DNA of 44,698 nucleotides from Nemertoderma westbladi (lineage: Eukaryota; Xenacoelomorpha; Nemertodermatida; Nemertodermatidae): positions 1 to 44,698 of the forward strand of contig JAUCBJ010008616.1 of the NCBI GenBank assembly GCA_032718475.1, written 5' to 3'. Under the pieces are notes generated by a model. The model had not been told where the DNA came from and searched no databases. It saw nothing but the letters and a program-made list of their open reading frames with translations. Both the position numbers and the translations under genes were made by a program. Below, one piece after another: positions 1 through 10,083 of this stretch (position 1 is the first letter of the stretch; each line of letters begins with the position of its first letter).

Positions 1-689
1 TGTAAAGATCTACCGTCTCTAGGACACTTTATTTGTGAATGATACAGCCCTTAGGTCCAGTCGGACAGATTAAGTGATTATTAAAACCAGTGTTATCAGG
101 GTCAGCATATATATGTATGTATCAACCTTATTCAGTTATTGCATACCGGTACCTCAATGTACTTATAACGCCTGATAACGGATTTACTGGGGAGTTAGAC
201 CTGGAGGGACTTTTTACTTCTAACACATATGTTCAACTGCATGTATCGTACATTTGTTGGTTGTTATCTGACTCGTTTGTAGCCCTTTATCTGCTTCTGG
301 GTTGTCTGGTTGTGCATCGTTGGTTCCTTTATGATTACCGGTGCCGATTATCGTTAAACCACCTCTATAAGAATAAAGTCAAATGGTTTCATATCTACCG
401 TTTTGCCTTCTTTGCCTGAATGTCTGAAGGGCAGAGTCGTCCGATGTCCTAACAAACAGCTTTTAGGCAACCATTAACATTTGTTATACATGCGGATCCA
501 GATAAGCGATCGTATAATATAGATGTATAGCTAAGAGAATAGAGGCATAAATTAGTTAAGATAACCGTGCTTATGAGTAGCCCATCAATCCAGGATTTCA
601 AGTTGCAGGTGATGTTCTAACCCCCTTTTTATAACACTAGATTATATATAAGTCTCGCCTTCTATAAATCTTGTGAACCGACTGCAACA
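1..689 (+). repeat. 5' LTR of BEL-1
   Basis: Begins TGTAAAGATC and ends GACTGCAACA, so it has the expected TG...CA ends. It matches 13645-14341 except for one base and an 8-bp indel. The next three bases (TTA) are also shared, so the true end could be 692. A TATA-like run (TATATAAG) lies near 645. Where R and U5 start cannot be told from sequence. The window opens exactly on the first LTR base. Confidence 0.93.
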
Positions 690-1835
690 TTAGAAGTAAA
701 AGTCTAGCGTTGATCTGATTCAACCGGGCTATTACTGCATTTACTTTCAAATAAATAAAATTGATCACTGTAGCGGCCCTGGTGCCTCGCAGCCTGGCCC
801 ACAGTAAAATTTGTTATTTATCTTCAGATTCTAGCTGTCTATTGTCTAGAATTTCGGAAAGCGAAGCCTAGCCTGTGCTTGTCCGACCCCACAGAAAACC
901 AGACATTGCTGTAGCCAAAATAATTCCACAGACTTAATTCTGAAAATTTTCGTTAGTCTGTAAATAGGCCCAATCTGCTAATCCAATAATCACACTGCAC
1001 GGCTGCCTATGTTATAGCGGCCTATTCCTTTATTAATCAGTTGAATATTGGTTAGTAGTCTATCTATAGTGTAGGCTATTATTAATAAGGCTTACCTGCC
1101 TACTGTATTACCTTCCACCTTAGGCTGTCAGGCCCTATATATCATGTCTGCATGTAATTTCTAATAATATTACTGATATATATATATTATCTTATACATT
1201 CTGTTTGGATTTATAGATTTATTGCAGTGGTTTGTTTGTAATATCTAGCCTACTGTGCTACTGGTTGGTTGGTACCAATGGTATATTTTAATTTACCTGT
1301 AGTTTATTAACGGACTGGATTGTGATATAAATATATATTTGCTGGTAGGCCGACGTCGGGTATAGTAGTAGGCCTATAGATTATTATATAGTATGTACCA
1401 GATACCACAAGGCTTACTTGGATTTGACTAATATTACCGGTAAATTTAATTCGATATATTAAAAACTATACTGGTACCGGTAAGAAAAATATATAATTAT
1501 TTTGTAGAGTATAATTATTGACAGCACTGTATACATTAGGCCTACCTATACCGGTACGGATATATTTGTATATGGTTCTACTAGTACCGGTCTCGTACAA
1601 TTTCCACTATTCGGATATTACAATCTTTTTCAATTTTCTCTTTTACTAGGCTAATGAGTTAAAATCAGTCTTTATACGCCTGTACAGTACTAGGAATAAC
1701 ATACCGGTATCAAATGTAACTGTAAATACTTATGCACTATATAGATTACGACTAGGTCTGTAGGTTACGCTACACATATACCGGTACATATACAGTAAGT
1801 TTGTATAAAAGGATAAATTACCCTACAGTACTATA
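690..1835 (+). other. BEL-1 5' leader
   Basis: About 1.15 kb of non-coding, AT-rich leader between the LTR and the gag start. The bases next to the LTR (TTAGAAGTAAAAGTC) do not begin with TGG, so I see no ordinary tRNA-CCA primer binding site. Copies of the palindrome ACCGGT, mostly as TACCGGTA-like octamers, cluster between about 1430 and 1790. The same word recurs in the BEL-2 leader. No credible ORF was seen. Confidence 0.6.
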
Positions 1836-4800
1836 ATGAGTAGACCTATTCTAACAAAAGAGTTTCACTCCTCGGGTTCAGATGATTTAGGAGAATTTAA
1901 TGAAACTGTTATACAACAACAACTGGCATTGTCAGATTCTTCACAAATGAATGTCGAACGTTCAGTGATACAGCCACTAAGTGGTGCAAGAGCAAGTGGA
2001 CATGGGGAAGAAGAAGCGCAACCTTTAGAACTTCCCAGGTTTCCTAATCTATCTCTCGATGAAATGAGAGGATTTAATTCCCAAACATATATTGATAAGT
2101 TACCTATAACTCTTCCAGACGATCGTGCATATCAGAGATTCACTAAAGCTTGTGAAACATTGTATATACATTCAATTGATCCTGGTATGTCAGTGGCAGA
2201 TTTAGGCCGCAGCTTAGGTGGATATGCATCTGGAGTGACACGGTTTTTACGTTCATATGAAGCTAAGCTTCAACCTGATACGCTCCGAAGTATACAAGAT
2301 GATGAGTTGTTTGAATGGTACATGGACATTGAACATAAATTTTTTAAATTTAAGGAGATTGCGTATTGCATTCGACTCGTATCTCAATGTTTTGGGTATG
2401 TGCAGTTAGCTGAAAGAGCAAAGGCCCATTCCGAATTTTATTTTCGATGGGTGCAAAGATTATCTAAAGTGATTGCCCCAGTTGCGGGTGATGCTGGTAT
2501 GCGTCTCTTAACTGAACCGCCACCATCTGGAGGTGGATTGAGTATAATCAGTAGGTCTACCAATGGGAAGCAAGTGGAACTAGATCGCAGGGAAAATTAT
2601 CTTTTACAATCACAAGCCAGATATACTAGTCACAAGGAAAGAGTCAGCAATTATTTTGATAATACCATTCGAAATACTGAAGAGATGGATAAAGCCAACA
2701 ACAAACAACGCAGAATGAAGAGATTAATAGAAGAAGAAAAGAGACAAAACAAATTGGAGGCTTTAGAAGCAGAAAGACAAGAGCAAGAAGCGCTAGAGTG
2801 TCAACGCCAGAAAATGGAAGAATTGAAAAGCAAACGTGAGCAATATCTGGAAGTTTGCATTGATAAGGAATCCGAAATGCAGTCTATGTTAGGAAATATT
2901 ATTGAAGAGAAAAGGAAGGAGTCCCAGTCCCCCTCTAAAATATTTTCCACACTCGATGACAGGGTTGCGGCATTAGCACCTCCTTCATTTGGTAGCCTAT
3001 TCAATCCTACAGCCCCTGCGATTCAACCTTATAATGAATCGTTAAAGCGGTATCTAACACAAGAGGATGAAGAGGCAGACCCAATTTCAATGTCAGATAT
3101 TGAATATGAGATGACAGATGACAAATTTCCCTCATTACCAGATCATGGTCCGCTGACTTCAACCCTTATTGAGCCTTCCCATACAAAAATACAACAATTG
3201 AAATCTTTAGTAACATCTACAAGTAGCAAGAATTCTGATTTTAAGTCTTTGGCTTTAACCAGGGGAACACCAACTCCAGTACATCAACATTATATGGACC
3301 CGAAACCTAGAATTCCAGGGCCAGCATTATGTAGGCCTAATTTGGTTCCACCACAGATGACTGATATAGGTCACAGCGATCAACAGTGCCTTGGTTTCGT
3401 GTCCATGACAACTACATATCCAAATACATCATCCAGTATTATTACTACGTGTGTTTCACTATTGCCTGATACTAGGTCTACACCCTTGTCAACTTCAGTT
3501 AATCCAGTTAGATCGTTGACTACAGTGAATACAAGTCTCCATCCTTCCTCAATGGTTAGTAGTTATATTGGGTATAATAACTACAACACATCTAGATATC
3601 TACCATATGTTTCAGGTTTTATTCATCCTTTAACTGGAACCCCAGTGCGAGGTTATCAAGGTAATATTGCAACGACTACATTATCAAGCAGGATTATACC
3701 ATTGCCAGTACCGGTAAATGCAAAGCACCCATCTATGCCATTAGTGCAGCATCCCCAACTTTATCATAATACTGTGCCATGTTCTAATCAACTACCATAT
3801 CATTTGCCCAGTACACAGTCCCAATATACAAACCCAGAATCAAACATACATCACCAGTCACCAATTTTAAGTCAACTGGAGAGGGACTTGCTTCATGCGA
3901 ATAAAGCTAATAAGCATTTACAAGAGCAAAATAAATTACTAGCCAATCAAAATGCATGCCTACAAGATAATACATCTCAACTTCAAGACGTACTCTCTAT
4001 GCAGAAACATCAATATCATTATTCGAGGACCCCATTAATCTCTAAAACCTTGTATGATCCTTATACCAGTACATCTATTCAATCACAGACTTTGCCACCA
4101 CTGCCATCGGATACCATTACACCAGATGAATTAAAAAATTGTGTTAAGAGTGCTATTGATCGCAACACTTTGGAAATAAATAGAACATTGGATGATAGGA
4201 TTGAAGAATCATTGGCTAGATATCATGATCGCATCAATCTCCCAGGAGGAACTGCCTCTGGTCATAAACAGATACCCGGTTTGTTAAATATGTCACGATC
4301 TAGGTCAGCAAATGATGACTCTGATCTCGAAAGAACATTTGTCAAAGTGATGTCACGTATGGCCACAAATCAGACTTATCAATCAATGCCAAAGAGAGAT
4401 GCAATCAAATTTTCAGGATCATCGAATGACTGGATCCCTTTCAAACATTCATTCTTGTCTGATGTTGAATCATTGGTTATGTCACAGAGGGAAAAATTAT
4501 CTTTCCTTATAAATGCTTTAGATGGTTCACCAAAACGTCTTGTTGAAAAGTTTGTTGGTATTGATGATGGATTTGATCAAGCATGGGAAGAGCTGAAGGA
4601 TAGATATGGTAGAGATCAAACTGTGGTGCAATCATTACTTGATGGTTTAATGGAACTTCCACCATTGAAAAATTCTTATCAGACAATCGAATTCTCCGAT
4701 GAATTCACTAGAGCTTATACACAACTCGAACGTCTTGGGGAAGAGCAAGAGCTAGATAGTACGAAAGTCCTTAGGGATCTAGCAAAAAAGTTAGACAATG

Positions 4801-5273
4801 CAACACGAAGGAGATGGGCTAAGCGGAGCTTGGAGATTGAAGAAGATCCCCATAGTAATGGAAAGGTATTAGGAAAGGACTTTAAAGATTTTCTGAAACG
4901 GGAGGTAAAGGTTCTCATAAGAGATAAACTTGATGATGATAAGAAGAGAGACCCTAACAAAGATGAGAAATTGAGGGATGTGAAAAGTTGGGCAAGAGCG
5001 AATGTTGCTAAATCGTCTTCACCCATTTCAAGTGAAGACGATGATGGTGAGACAGTCATGGTTACTAAATCAAAGATTTCAAGGAATAAAACTAATTTTC
5101 CAAAGAAACAGATTAATAATGTGCATGTAAATAATGCAAAGGAAAATAAAGGTATAAGTAGTGGTGTGCTGACATTTTCTAAGGGTACTGGTGAGCTGAA
5201 ATGTGTACATTGCGGGGGGACACATACACTATATAAATGTGACAAATATTTAAAAATGTCATTAGAGCGATGA
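1836..5273 (+). CDS. gag: BEL/Pao Gag polyprotein, N-terminal part of gag-pol
   Basis: A 1,145-codon ORF for the structural protein that would form the element's cytoplasmic particles. The N-terminal 270 residues are unrecognised. Residues about 280-348 are a charged, Glu/Lys/Arg/Gln-rich coiled coil. A long Ser/Thr/Pro-rich linker follows to about 690. Residues about 850-1010 fit the DUF1759 retrotransposon Gag family (FSGSSNDWIPFKHSF). A Cys/His cluster (CVHCGGTHTLYKC) starts at residue 1123, typical of the segment just before the CCHC knuckle of BEL Gags. The ORF then ends at an in-frame UGA, but the same frame reopens at once with the knuckle. The stop is therefore a lesion or a recoding site, not the natural Gag end. 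The ATG at 1836 is the first in a long open frame. Family assignment is firm; the N-terminal function is unknown. Confidence 0.88.
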   Translation: MSRPILTKEFHSSGSDDLGEFNETVIQQQLALSDSSQMNVERSVIQPLSGARASGHGEEEAQPLELPRFPNLSLDEMRGFNSQTYIDKLPITLPDDRAYQRFTKACETLYIHSIDPGMSVADLGRSLGGYASGVTRFLRSYEAKLQPDTLRSIQDDELFEWYMDIEHKFFKFKEIAYCIRLVSQCFGYVQLAERAKAHSEFYFRWVQRLSKVIAPVAGDAGMRLLTEPPPSGGGLSIISRSTNGKQVELDRRENYLLQSQARYTSHKERVSNYFDNTIRNTEEMDKANNKQRRMKRLIEEEKRQNKLEALEAERQEQEALECQRQKMEELKSKREQYLEVCIDKESEMQSMLGNIIEEKRKESQSPSKIFSTLDDRVAALAPPSFGSLFNPTAPAIQPYNESLKRYLTQEDEEADPISMSDIEYEMTDDKFPSLPDHGPLTSTLIEPSHTKIQQLKSLVTSTSSKNSDFKSLALTRGTPTPVHQHYMDPKPRIPGPALCRPNLVPPQMTDIGHSDQQCLGFVSMTTTYPNTSSSIITTCVSLLPDTRSTPLSTSVNPVRSLTTVNTSLHPSSMVSSYIGYNNYNTSRYLPYVSGFIHPLTGTPVRGYQGNIATTTLSSRIIPLPVPVNAKHPSMPLVQHPQLYHNTVPCSNQLPYHLPSTQSQYTNPESNIHHQSPILSQLERDLLHANKANKHLQEQNKLLANQNACLQDNTSQLQDVLSMQKHQYHYSRTPLISKTLYDPYTSTSIQSQTLPPLPSDTITPDELKNCVKSAIDRNTLEINRTLDDRIEESLARYHDRINLPGGTASGHKQIPGLLNMSRSRSANDDSDLERTFVKVMSRMATNQTYQSMPKRDAIKFSGSSNDWIPFKHSFLSDVESLVMSQREKLSFLINALDGSPKRLVEKFVGIDDGFDQAWEELKDRYGRDQTVVQSLLDGLMELPPLKNSYQTIEFSDEFTRAYTQLERLGEEQELDSTKVLRDLAKKLDNATRRRWAKRSLEIEEDPHSNGKVLGKDFKDFLKREVKVLIRDKLDDDKKRDPNKDEKLRDVKSWARANVAKSSSPISSEDDDGETVMVTKSKISRNKTNFPKKQINNVHVNNAKENKGISSGVLTFSKGTGELKCVHCGGTHTLYKCDKYLKMSLER
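5271..5273 (+). other. In-frame UGA inside gag-pol
   Basis: The codons read CGA-TGA-AGG-GAG in one unbroken frame. Upstream lies the pre-knuckle cluster and downstream the knuckle CFNCLSDKHTRLHC. A CpG transition (CGA to TGA) is the simplest origin, because Arg is common here in related proteins. UGA readthrough is possible but unsupported. A product ending here would lack the nucleocapsid knuckle. Confidence 0.85.
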
Positions 5274-5297
5274 AGGGAGCTATGCAAAGAGCTTAGT

Positions 5298-7772
5298 TTG
5301 TGTTTCAATTGCCTATCAGATAAACATACTCGTCTACATTGTAGCAATAAGGGAAGGTGCAGAGAATGTGGCTTTGCCCACCATACTACACTTCATAAAT
5401 TGAGTCTTACTCAACGGGACAAGGATGATATTGCGTCTCATCACATAGGAACTGATACAGATTCAGATGCTGCAACTGATCATCTGGCAGATGAAGAGTT
5501 TTGCGACCTTGCTGTGATTGAACAACCTATAACCATTGGAGATGATGCCACTGTATGTAAGATTCAAAAGGGTAAAGCATCTATCAAGGAGTTCCCTATA
5601 ATTACCTTGAAGGTTGCTGGGGATATAGGTATGGCGACGATACATGCTTTGATAGACTCTGGAAGCTCGTCATCTTTTCTTGATTCATCTGTATTTAATC
5701 AAATTTTCTCTACAAAGAAGTCGAATAAATTAAATTTAACAGTTGTGACTTGGAAAAAGAATATGGATGTTGCTATTGCTAAAGGTAATCTTAGCGCATT
5801 GTGTCCAAATGATAACACAAGAGAAGCTAAGAATGTAAAGTTGATTAGTATGTTTGATCTGAGTTCATCTTTAGGTTATCCTTATGAATGGAGCAAAGAT
5901 GAATTTGTGAAAAGGAATCAAATCCCTATACCTCAATCAAATGGTAAACCAATTGAAATGCTTATAGGTCAAAATTGTCCAGAAGTGTTTCGTCACAGAG
6001 AAACTATACCTTCGAACCTGCAGCAATCGTATCAATTTTCAATTCCATTCGCAGCTCGCACTGATCTGGGATGGTTCTGCTCTGGTCCATCCGAGAGAAC
6101 GATTGCTGAACGAGAGTCCGAAACGATAAACTTTACAGACATAGCGAATGAATCTACATGCCATTGTTATGTTGAATCAGCTTTCCATGAACTTAAGGAC
6201 TTACTAGTTACTCCAATTTACAATAAAGACCCTCTGATACAAATAAAATGTATGTTGAATCAGACAAGTACTATAAAGGATGAAGACAATATTGAAGTGG
6301 AAAGAAATGATTGTAGAATGAATAGAATTAACAATTTAGAATCTGACTTTATATTGGAACAGAAGGTTCAAGCTTGGCTTGAAATGGATGCCTTTTTACC
6401 ATACGAAGTTGAGCCGGGGTTGTCAGTTGAGGAACAACGTGCCATTGATATTCAACAAAAAACTTGTAAACTTCTCCCGGATGGCCATTATGAGATCGAA
6501 CTTTTATGGCGAGATGCTAAACCTGAGCTTATTAACAACGAACCTTTAGCGCGTAAATGTGCTCTAACAATGAGAAAACGGCTTTTGCGTAACCCAGAAG
6601 TCCTCGAGATGTATAATACACAAATGCGGAAATATATTGATCAAGGATATGCTGATAGAGTTCCCCAAGAAAGTTTAGAATTTGGGCCGCGATCTTATTT
6701 TATGCCTCATCATTACGTAACTCATGCAAGTAAGCCAGGGCGAGTGAGGGTTGTTAATAATTGTGCTGCATTATATCAAGGTAAATCCCTCAACACAGAA
6801 TTAATGCCAGGTCCTAACTTATTGAGAAATTTATTTGGAATTTTATTTAGATTTCGTCAGTTTATGATTGCATTTACTTCAGATATTGAGGCGATGTTCT
6901 TGCAAGTAAGAACCACTAAGGTCGACAGTGACAGTTTAAGATATTATTGGTGGCCTGATAATTCCCTGGCGGGAGAACCAGTACAGTTTTGGATGCTTTG
7001 TCAAGCATTCGGAATCATATGTGCTCCATCAAACTCCAATTATGCTCTAAGGGTTACAGCGGATGACAATGCCCATAAATTTCCTCCGACAGTGATTGAA
7101 ACCATAAAAAAGGACATCTATATGGATGATTGCATTAAATCCACAACGACATTACCATTAGCCATGATCAATGCCCATGGAGTGCAAGATTGCCTTAAGC
7201 TTGGAGGTTTCAAATTAATCAAATTTGCAAGTAATAGTCGTGAACTTCTGGAGACATTTCCTCCTGAAGAACGAGCTCATCCTAACGTAGATCTTGACTC
7301 TGACCCATTGGTGATGCTTAAGATACTTGGTTTGAGATGGGACCCCACCATGGATCAATTTTTCTTTGATGTTAAATACCCTACTTCAGAAATAGAAGTA
7401 CTAACCAAACGTATATGTTTGTCACGTCTTGCGGGTATCTTTGACCCACTTGGTTTTCTTAATCCAACGATATTATTAGCGAAGATCTTAATCAAACGTA
7501 TGTGGAATATGGATCTTGATTGGGATGATGCTATACCAACCGAACTGTCCACAACATGGCATCAGTGGGAGCTAGGTCTCCAACAGATCAATGATTTGCG
7601 AATAGATAGGCCATATTTCGAAGATCTTCTTCAGGATCAAGATCTTGAGCTTCATACCTTTTCGGATGCCTGTGGCGAAGGCATGGGAGCGGTATCATAT
7701 TTACGATTAGAGCGAGATGGTGGTTTTCAAGTCAAAATGGAATTTCGTTCCAGGACCAATAAATCCCGCTGA
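5298..7772 (+). CDS. pol: BEL/Pao Pol: knuckle, protease, RT, start of RNase H
   Basis: The same frame as gag, after the UGA. Residues near the start carry a CCHC knuckle (CFNCLSDKHTRLHC) and a second CRECGFAHHTTLH cluster. A retropepsin-like protease follows, with active-site DSG at about residue 117 (LIDSGSSSSFLD; DUF1758 type). The reverse transcriptase has the BEL palm region, and its catalytic YMDD is at residues 608-611 (7119-7130). The Peptidase_A17/Pao region with LGLRWDP and AGIFDPLGFLNP comes next. The RNase H domain begins with HTFSDACGEGMGAVSYLR, but after about 7740 the frame runs into a deletion junction and ends in 11 foreign codons. Only the first RNase H acidic residue region remains. 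The ORF could still give protease plus RT, but not full Pol. Confidence 0.92.
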   Translation: MCFNCLSDKHTRLHCSNKGRCRECGFAHHTTLHKLSLTQRDKDDIASHHIGTDTDSDAATDHLADEEFCDLAVIEQPITIGDDATVCKIQKGKASIKEFPIITLKVAGDIGMATIHALIDSGSSSSFLDSSVFNQIFSTKKSNKLNLTVVTWKKNMDVAIAKGNLSALCPNDNTREAKNVKLISMFDLSSSLGYPYEWSKDEFVKRNQIPIPQSNGKPIEMLIGQNCPEVFRHRETIPSNLQQSYQFSIPFAARTDLGWFCSGPSERTIAERESETINFTDIANESTCHCYVESAFHELKDLLVTPIYNKDPLIQIKCMLNQTSTIKDEDNIEVERNDCRMNRINNLESDFILEQKVQAWLEMDAFLPYEVEPGLSVEEQRAIDIQQKTCKLLPDGHYEIELLWRDAKPELINNEPLARKCALTMRKRLLRNPEVLEMYNTQMRKYIDQGYADRVPQESLEFGPRSYFMPHHYVTHASKPGRVRVVNNCAALYQGKSLNTELMPGPNLLRNLFGILFRFRQFMIAFTSDIEAMFLQVRTTKVDSDSLRYYWWPDNSLAGEPVQFWMLCQAFGIICAPSNSNYALRVTADDNAHKFPPTVIETIKKDIYMDDCIKSTTTLPLAMINAHGVQDCLKLGGFKLIKFASNSRELLETFPPEERAHPNVDLDSDPLVMLKILGLRWDPTMDQFFFDVKYPTSEIEVLTKRICLSRLAGIFDPLGFLNPTILLAKILIKRMWNMDLDWDDAIPTELSTTWHQWELGLQQINDLRIDRPYFEDLLQDQDLELHTFSDACGEGMGAVSYLRLERDGGFQVKMEFRSRTNKSR
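7738..7750 (+). other. Deletion junction in RNase H
   Basis: Before this point the frame encodes the first strand of RNase H. After it, in another frame, comes PGPINPADLACRGAS, which in BEL elements lies roughly 150 residues further on. The missing part includes the rest of the RNase H catalytic core. The junction sits in AAATGGAATTTCGTTCC, where a short microhomology around TTT is possible. The result is both a deletion and a frameshift. Confidence 0.8.
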
Positions 7773-7831
7773 TCTGGCATGCCGGGGAGCCTCTGCTGAT
7801 GAACTATGCAAAGCCAATACGTGGTGGATAG
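7749..7831 (+). pseudogene. Pol remnant: NPAD linker before integrase
   Basis: Reads PGPINPADLACRGASADEL and ends in NTWW, the conserved linker between RNase H and integrase. The frame is not that of the upstream RT ORF. It is cut at 7831 by the hAT-like insertion. The same frame resumes cleanly at 10294 (IGPEFLSRGKNHWPD) once the insert and one 8-bp duplication are ignored. Confidence 0.82.
7824..7831 (+). repeat. 8-bp target duplication, left copy
   Basis: GTGGATAG, repeated exactly at 10286-10293 on the other side of the inserted element. An 8-bp duplication is the rule for hAT transposons. Confidence 0.88.
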
Positions 7832-8036
7832 TAGGGTGGTCCTTATTTCAATGTAAAATTTAAAAGTTGTGGAAATTCTCCTCTGACCCCCCCAAGTCCT
7901 TTCTTCTGATAAAAAAACACCTTGAGTAAAGTTTGAACACAAATGATATATATTTAGAGGTAGCTCAAACACCCTGAAGTTGAGCGTTTGGACACCATTT
8001 GATCGCGCGCGAAGAATATAATGGAGTTTGCTGATA

Positions 8037-8291
8037 TTAAGGCTTCTGTTGGTCGTACAGAGTTAATTTTAGGCTTATTTGAACCGCAATCATCGATTTA
8101 GTGGGTGTAGATAGCTTCAAAACAAGTGCTAAGCTAGTAGTTCTTGAGATATCACACAAAAGCTTAAACCCGGCACAACTCATCAATCGATCATTCAATT
8201 GATTACGCCTAGGAGATATTGAAATATTGGCATTAACATTTTGTAGGTCTACCTCCCTGCATCTTATTTCAGTTAATCTCGATGTTAGCAT
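8037..8291 (-). CDS. Small ORF in left arm of the palindrome, unknown
   Basis: An 84-codon ORF starting MLTSRLTEIRCREVDLQ. It has an equivalent in the other arm (9838-10083, +) with about nine residue differences over 80. It has no recognisable domain. Both copies point outward from the centre. It could be a remnant of a transposon protein or simply two mirror copies of chance-open sequence. Confidence 0.25.
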   Translation of the reverse strand: MLTSRLTEIRCREVDLQNVNANISISPRRNQLNDRLMSCAGFKLLCDISRTTSLALVLKLSTPTKSMIAVQISLKLTLYDQQKP

Positions 8292-8689
8292 TGTCTAACC
8301 ATTCAAAGCTATGTTTAGTAAAAAAAAAAATTCATCACAACCCCATGGGAAATGCTTGCACAAGCATCACTAATTTGTGTCTAAGCTCCATTTGCTACAA
8401 TATCAATAATTTACCACAAAACTTAACTTTTGGTTAATTATATCTAGGAACTGTTTGTTTAATTTGATTTGGACTGATTTTAAGGTGCAGAATCCAAAAA
8501 TCTCATCTGATTTGAATTTTAAAATGATATAGTGCATGATATACAACAATACCATACTGTACTTCAAAGCATATTAAAAGGATTGATAGATACAGAGATA
8601 TGTGCATCCAGCGACCATAAGAGTACTATATGGGAAGAAGCTTTGAACATATGCATTATACATAATTAGACAGTGCTGATTCCAAATCT

Positions 8690-9120
8690 GATTTCAGATT
8701 TGCCCTACCCCATCAAGTTTTCTCACAATTGCCAATTTGAATTCAAAAAACTTATCGCAAACGACTATGATGAGTGATGTAGATTCAAAAGAGAATCAAA
8801 TATGCTCAAAATCAATCTAAATCATTGAAAGGAGCTTTCTTTATATGAATTATATATAATTAAAACAATGTTGATTCTAAATCTGCTTTCATATTTGCCA
8901 TAGCATATCAAGTTATTTTCAAAATTACCAATTTAAGTTCAAATTACTTATCGCGAACAATTGTAAGGAGAGAAGTTGATTCAAAAAGAATCAAATATGC
9001 TCCAAATCAATATAAAGCATGAAAAAGAGCTTTGTTAATTTGAGTTATATATTAAACAATGCAATCTATATGGTGAATCTACTATCAGATTTACCATAGC
9101 ATATGTTGTAGATTGATTTG
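8690..9120. repeat. Subrepeats near the palindrome centre
   Basis: Within the left arm an approximately 180-bp block recurs. Each block has an 'attc(c/t)aaatctg' start, 'catcaagtt', 'cttatcgc(a/g)aac' and 'gaatcaaatatgctc(a/c)aaatcaat' stretches, seen near 8690, 8875 and partly near 9060. The inverse of the same block appears in the right arm (about 9150-9450). The arms were therefore partly built by local duplication. Confidence 0.6.
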
Positions 9121-9837
9121 GGGGTGTATTTTATTATTATTGAATCTACTTTTACTCATAATAATTGTTTGCGATAAGTAATTTGAACTTAAATTGGCAA
9201 ATGTAAAAAAAACTTGATATCCTATGGCAGTATGGCAAATATTGAAGCAGATTTGGAATCAGCATCGTTTAAAAATATATAATTCATATAAACAAAGCTC
9301 CATTCAATGTTTTGGATTGATTTTGGGCATATTTGATTCTCATTTGAATCTACGCCACTCATCACAGTCATTTGCAATAAGTTTTTGAACTCAAAGTGGC
9401 AATTGTGAAAAAACTTGATGTGGTAGGGCAAATCTGAAATCAGATGTGGAATCAGCATTGCCTAATTATGTATAATACATATGTGCAAAGCTTCTTCCCA
9501 TATATTAGTTCTCTTTTGGTCACTGGATGCACATATCTCTACATCTATCAATCCTTATCTTAAAATGCTTTGAAGTACAGTATAGTATTCAGGTATTGTT
9601 GTATATCATTTTAAAATACAAATCAAATGCGATTTTGGGTTCTGCACTTAAAATCAGTCAAAATCAAATTAAACGAACAGTTCATAGATATAATTAACCA
9701 AAAGTTAAGTTTTGTGGCCAATTATTGATATCGTACCAAATGGCACTAATGCACAAATTAGTGATGCTTGTGCAAGCATTTCCCATGGGGTTGTGATGAA
9801 TTTTTTTTTCCTAAACATAGCTTTGAATGGTTATACA

Positions 9838-10083
9838 ATGCTAAAATCGAGATTAACTGAAATAAGATGCAGGGAGGTAGACCTACAAAATGTTAATGCC
9901 AATATTTCAATATGTCCTTGGCGTAATCAATTGAATGATCGATTGATGAGTTGTGCCAGGCTTAAGCTTTTGTGTGATATCTCAAGAACTACTAGCTTAG
10001 CATTTGTTTTGAAGGTATCTACACCCACTAAATCGATGACTGCGGTTCAAATAAGCCTAAAATTAACTCTGTACGACCAATAG
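9838..10083 (+). CDS. Small ORF in right arm of the palindrome, unknown
   Basis: The mirror copy of the ORF at 8037-8291, starting MLKSRLTEIRCREVDLQ and ending SLKLTLYDQ. The frame is open further upstream to about 9712. No domain is recognised. That it is open in both arms is the only hint of constraint. Confidence 0.25.
   Translation: MLKSRLTEIRCREVDLQNVNANISICPWRNQLNDRLMSCARLKLLCDISRTTSLAFVLKVSTPTKSMTAVQISLKLTLYDQ

Noticed and set aside
90-419. 109-codon open frame inside the BEL-1 5' LTR
   Set aside because: No ATG at its start and no domain. The copy in the 3' LTR has a stop from the single LTR substitution (TGG to TGA at 13904). Most likely chance.
780-800. TGGTGCCTCGCAGCCTGG as a primer binding site
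   Set aside because: It lies about 90 bp after the LTR end, and I cannot match it to a tRNA 3' end.
4715-5347. 210-codon minus-strand frame opposite BEL-1 gag
   Set aside because: Ser/Leu-rich antisense of the Lys/Glu/Asp-rich Gag tail, with no domain.
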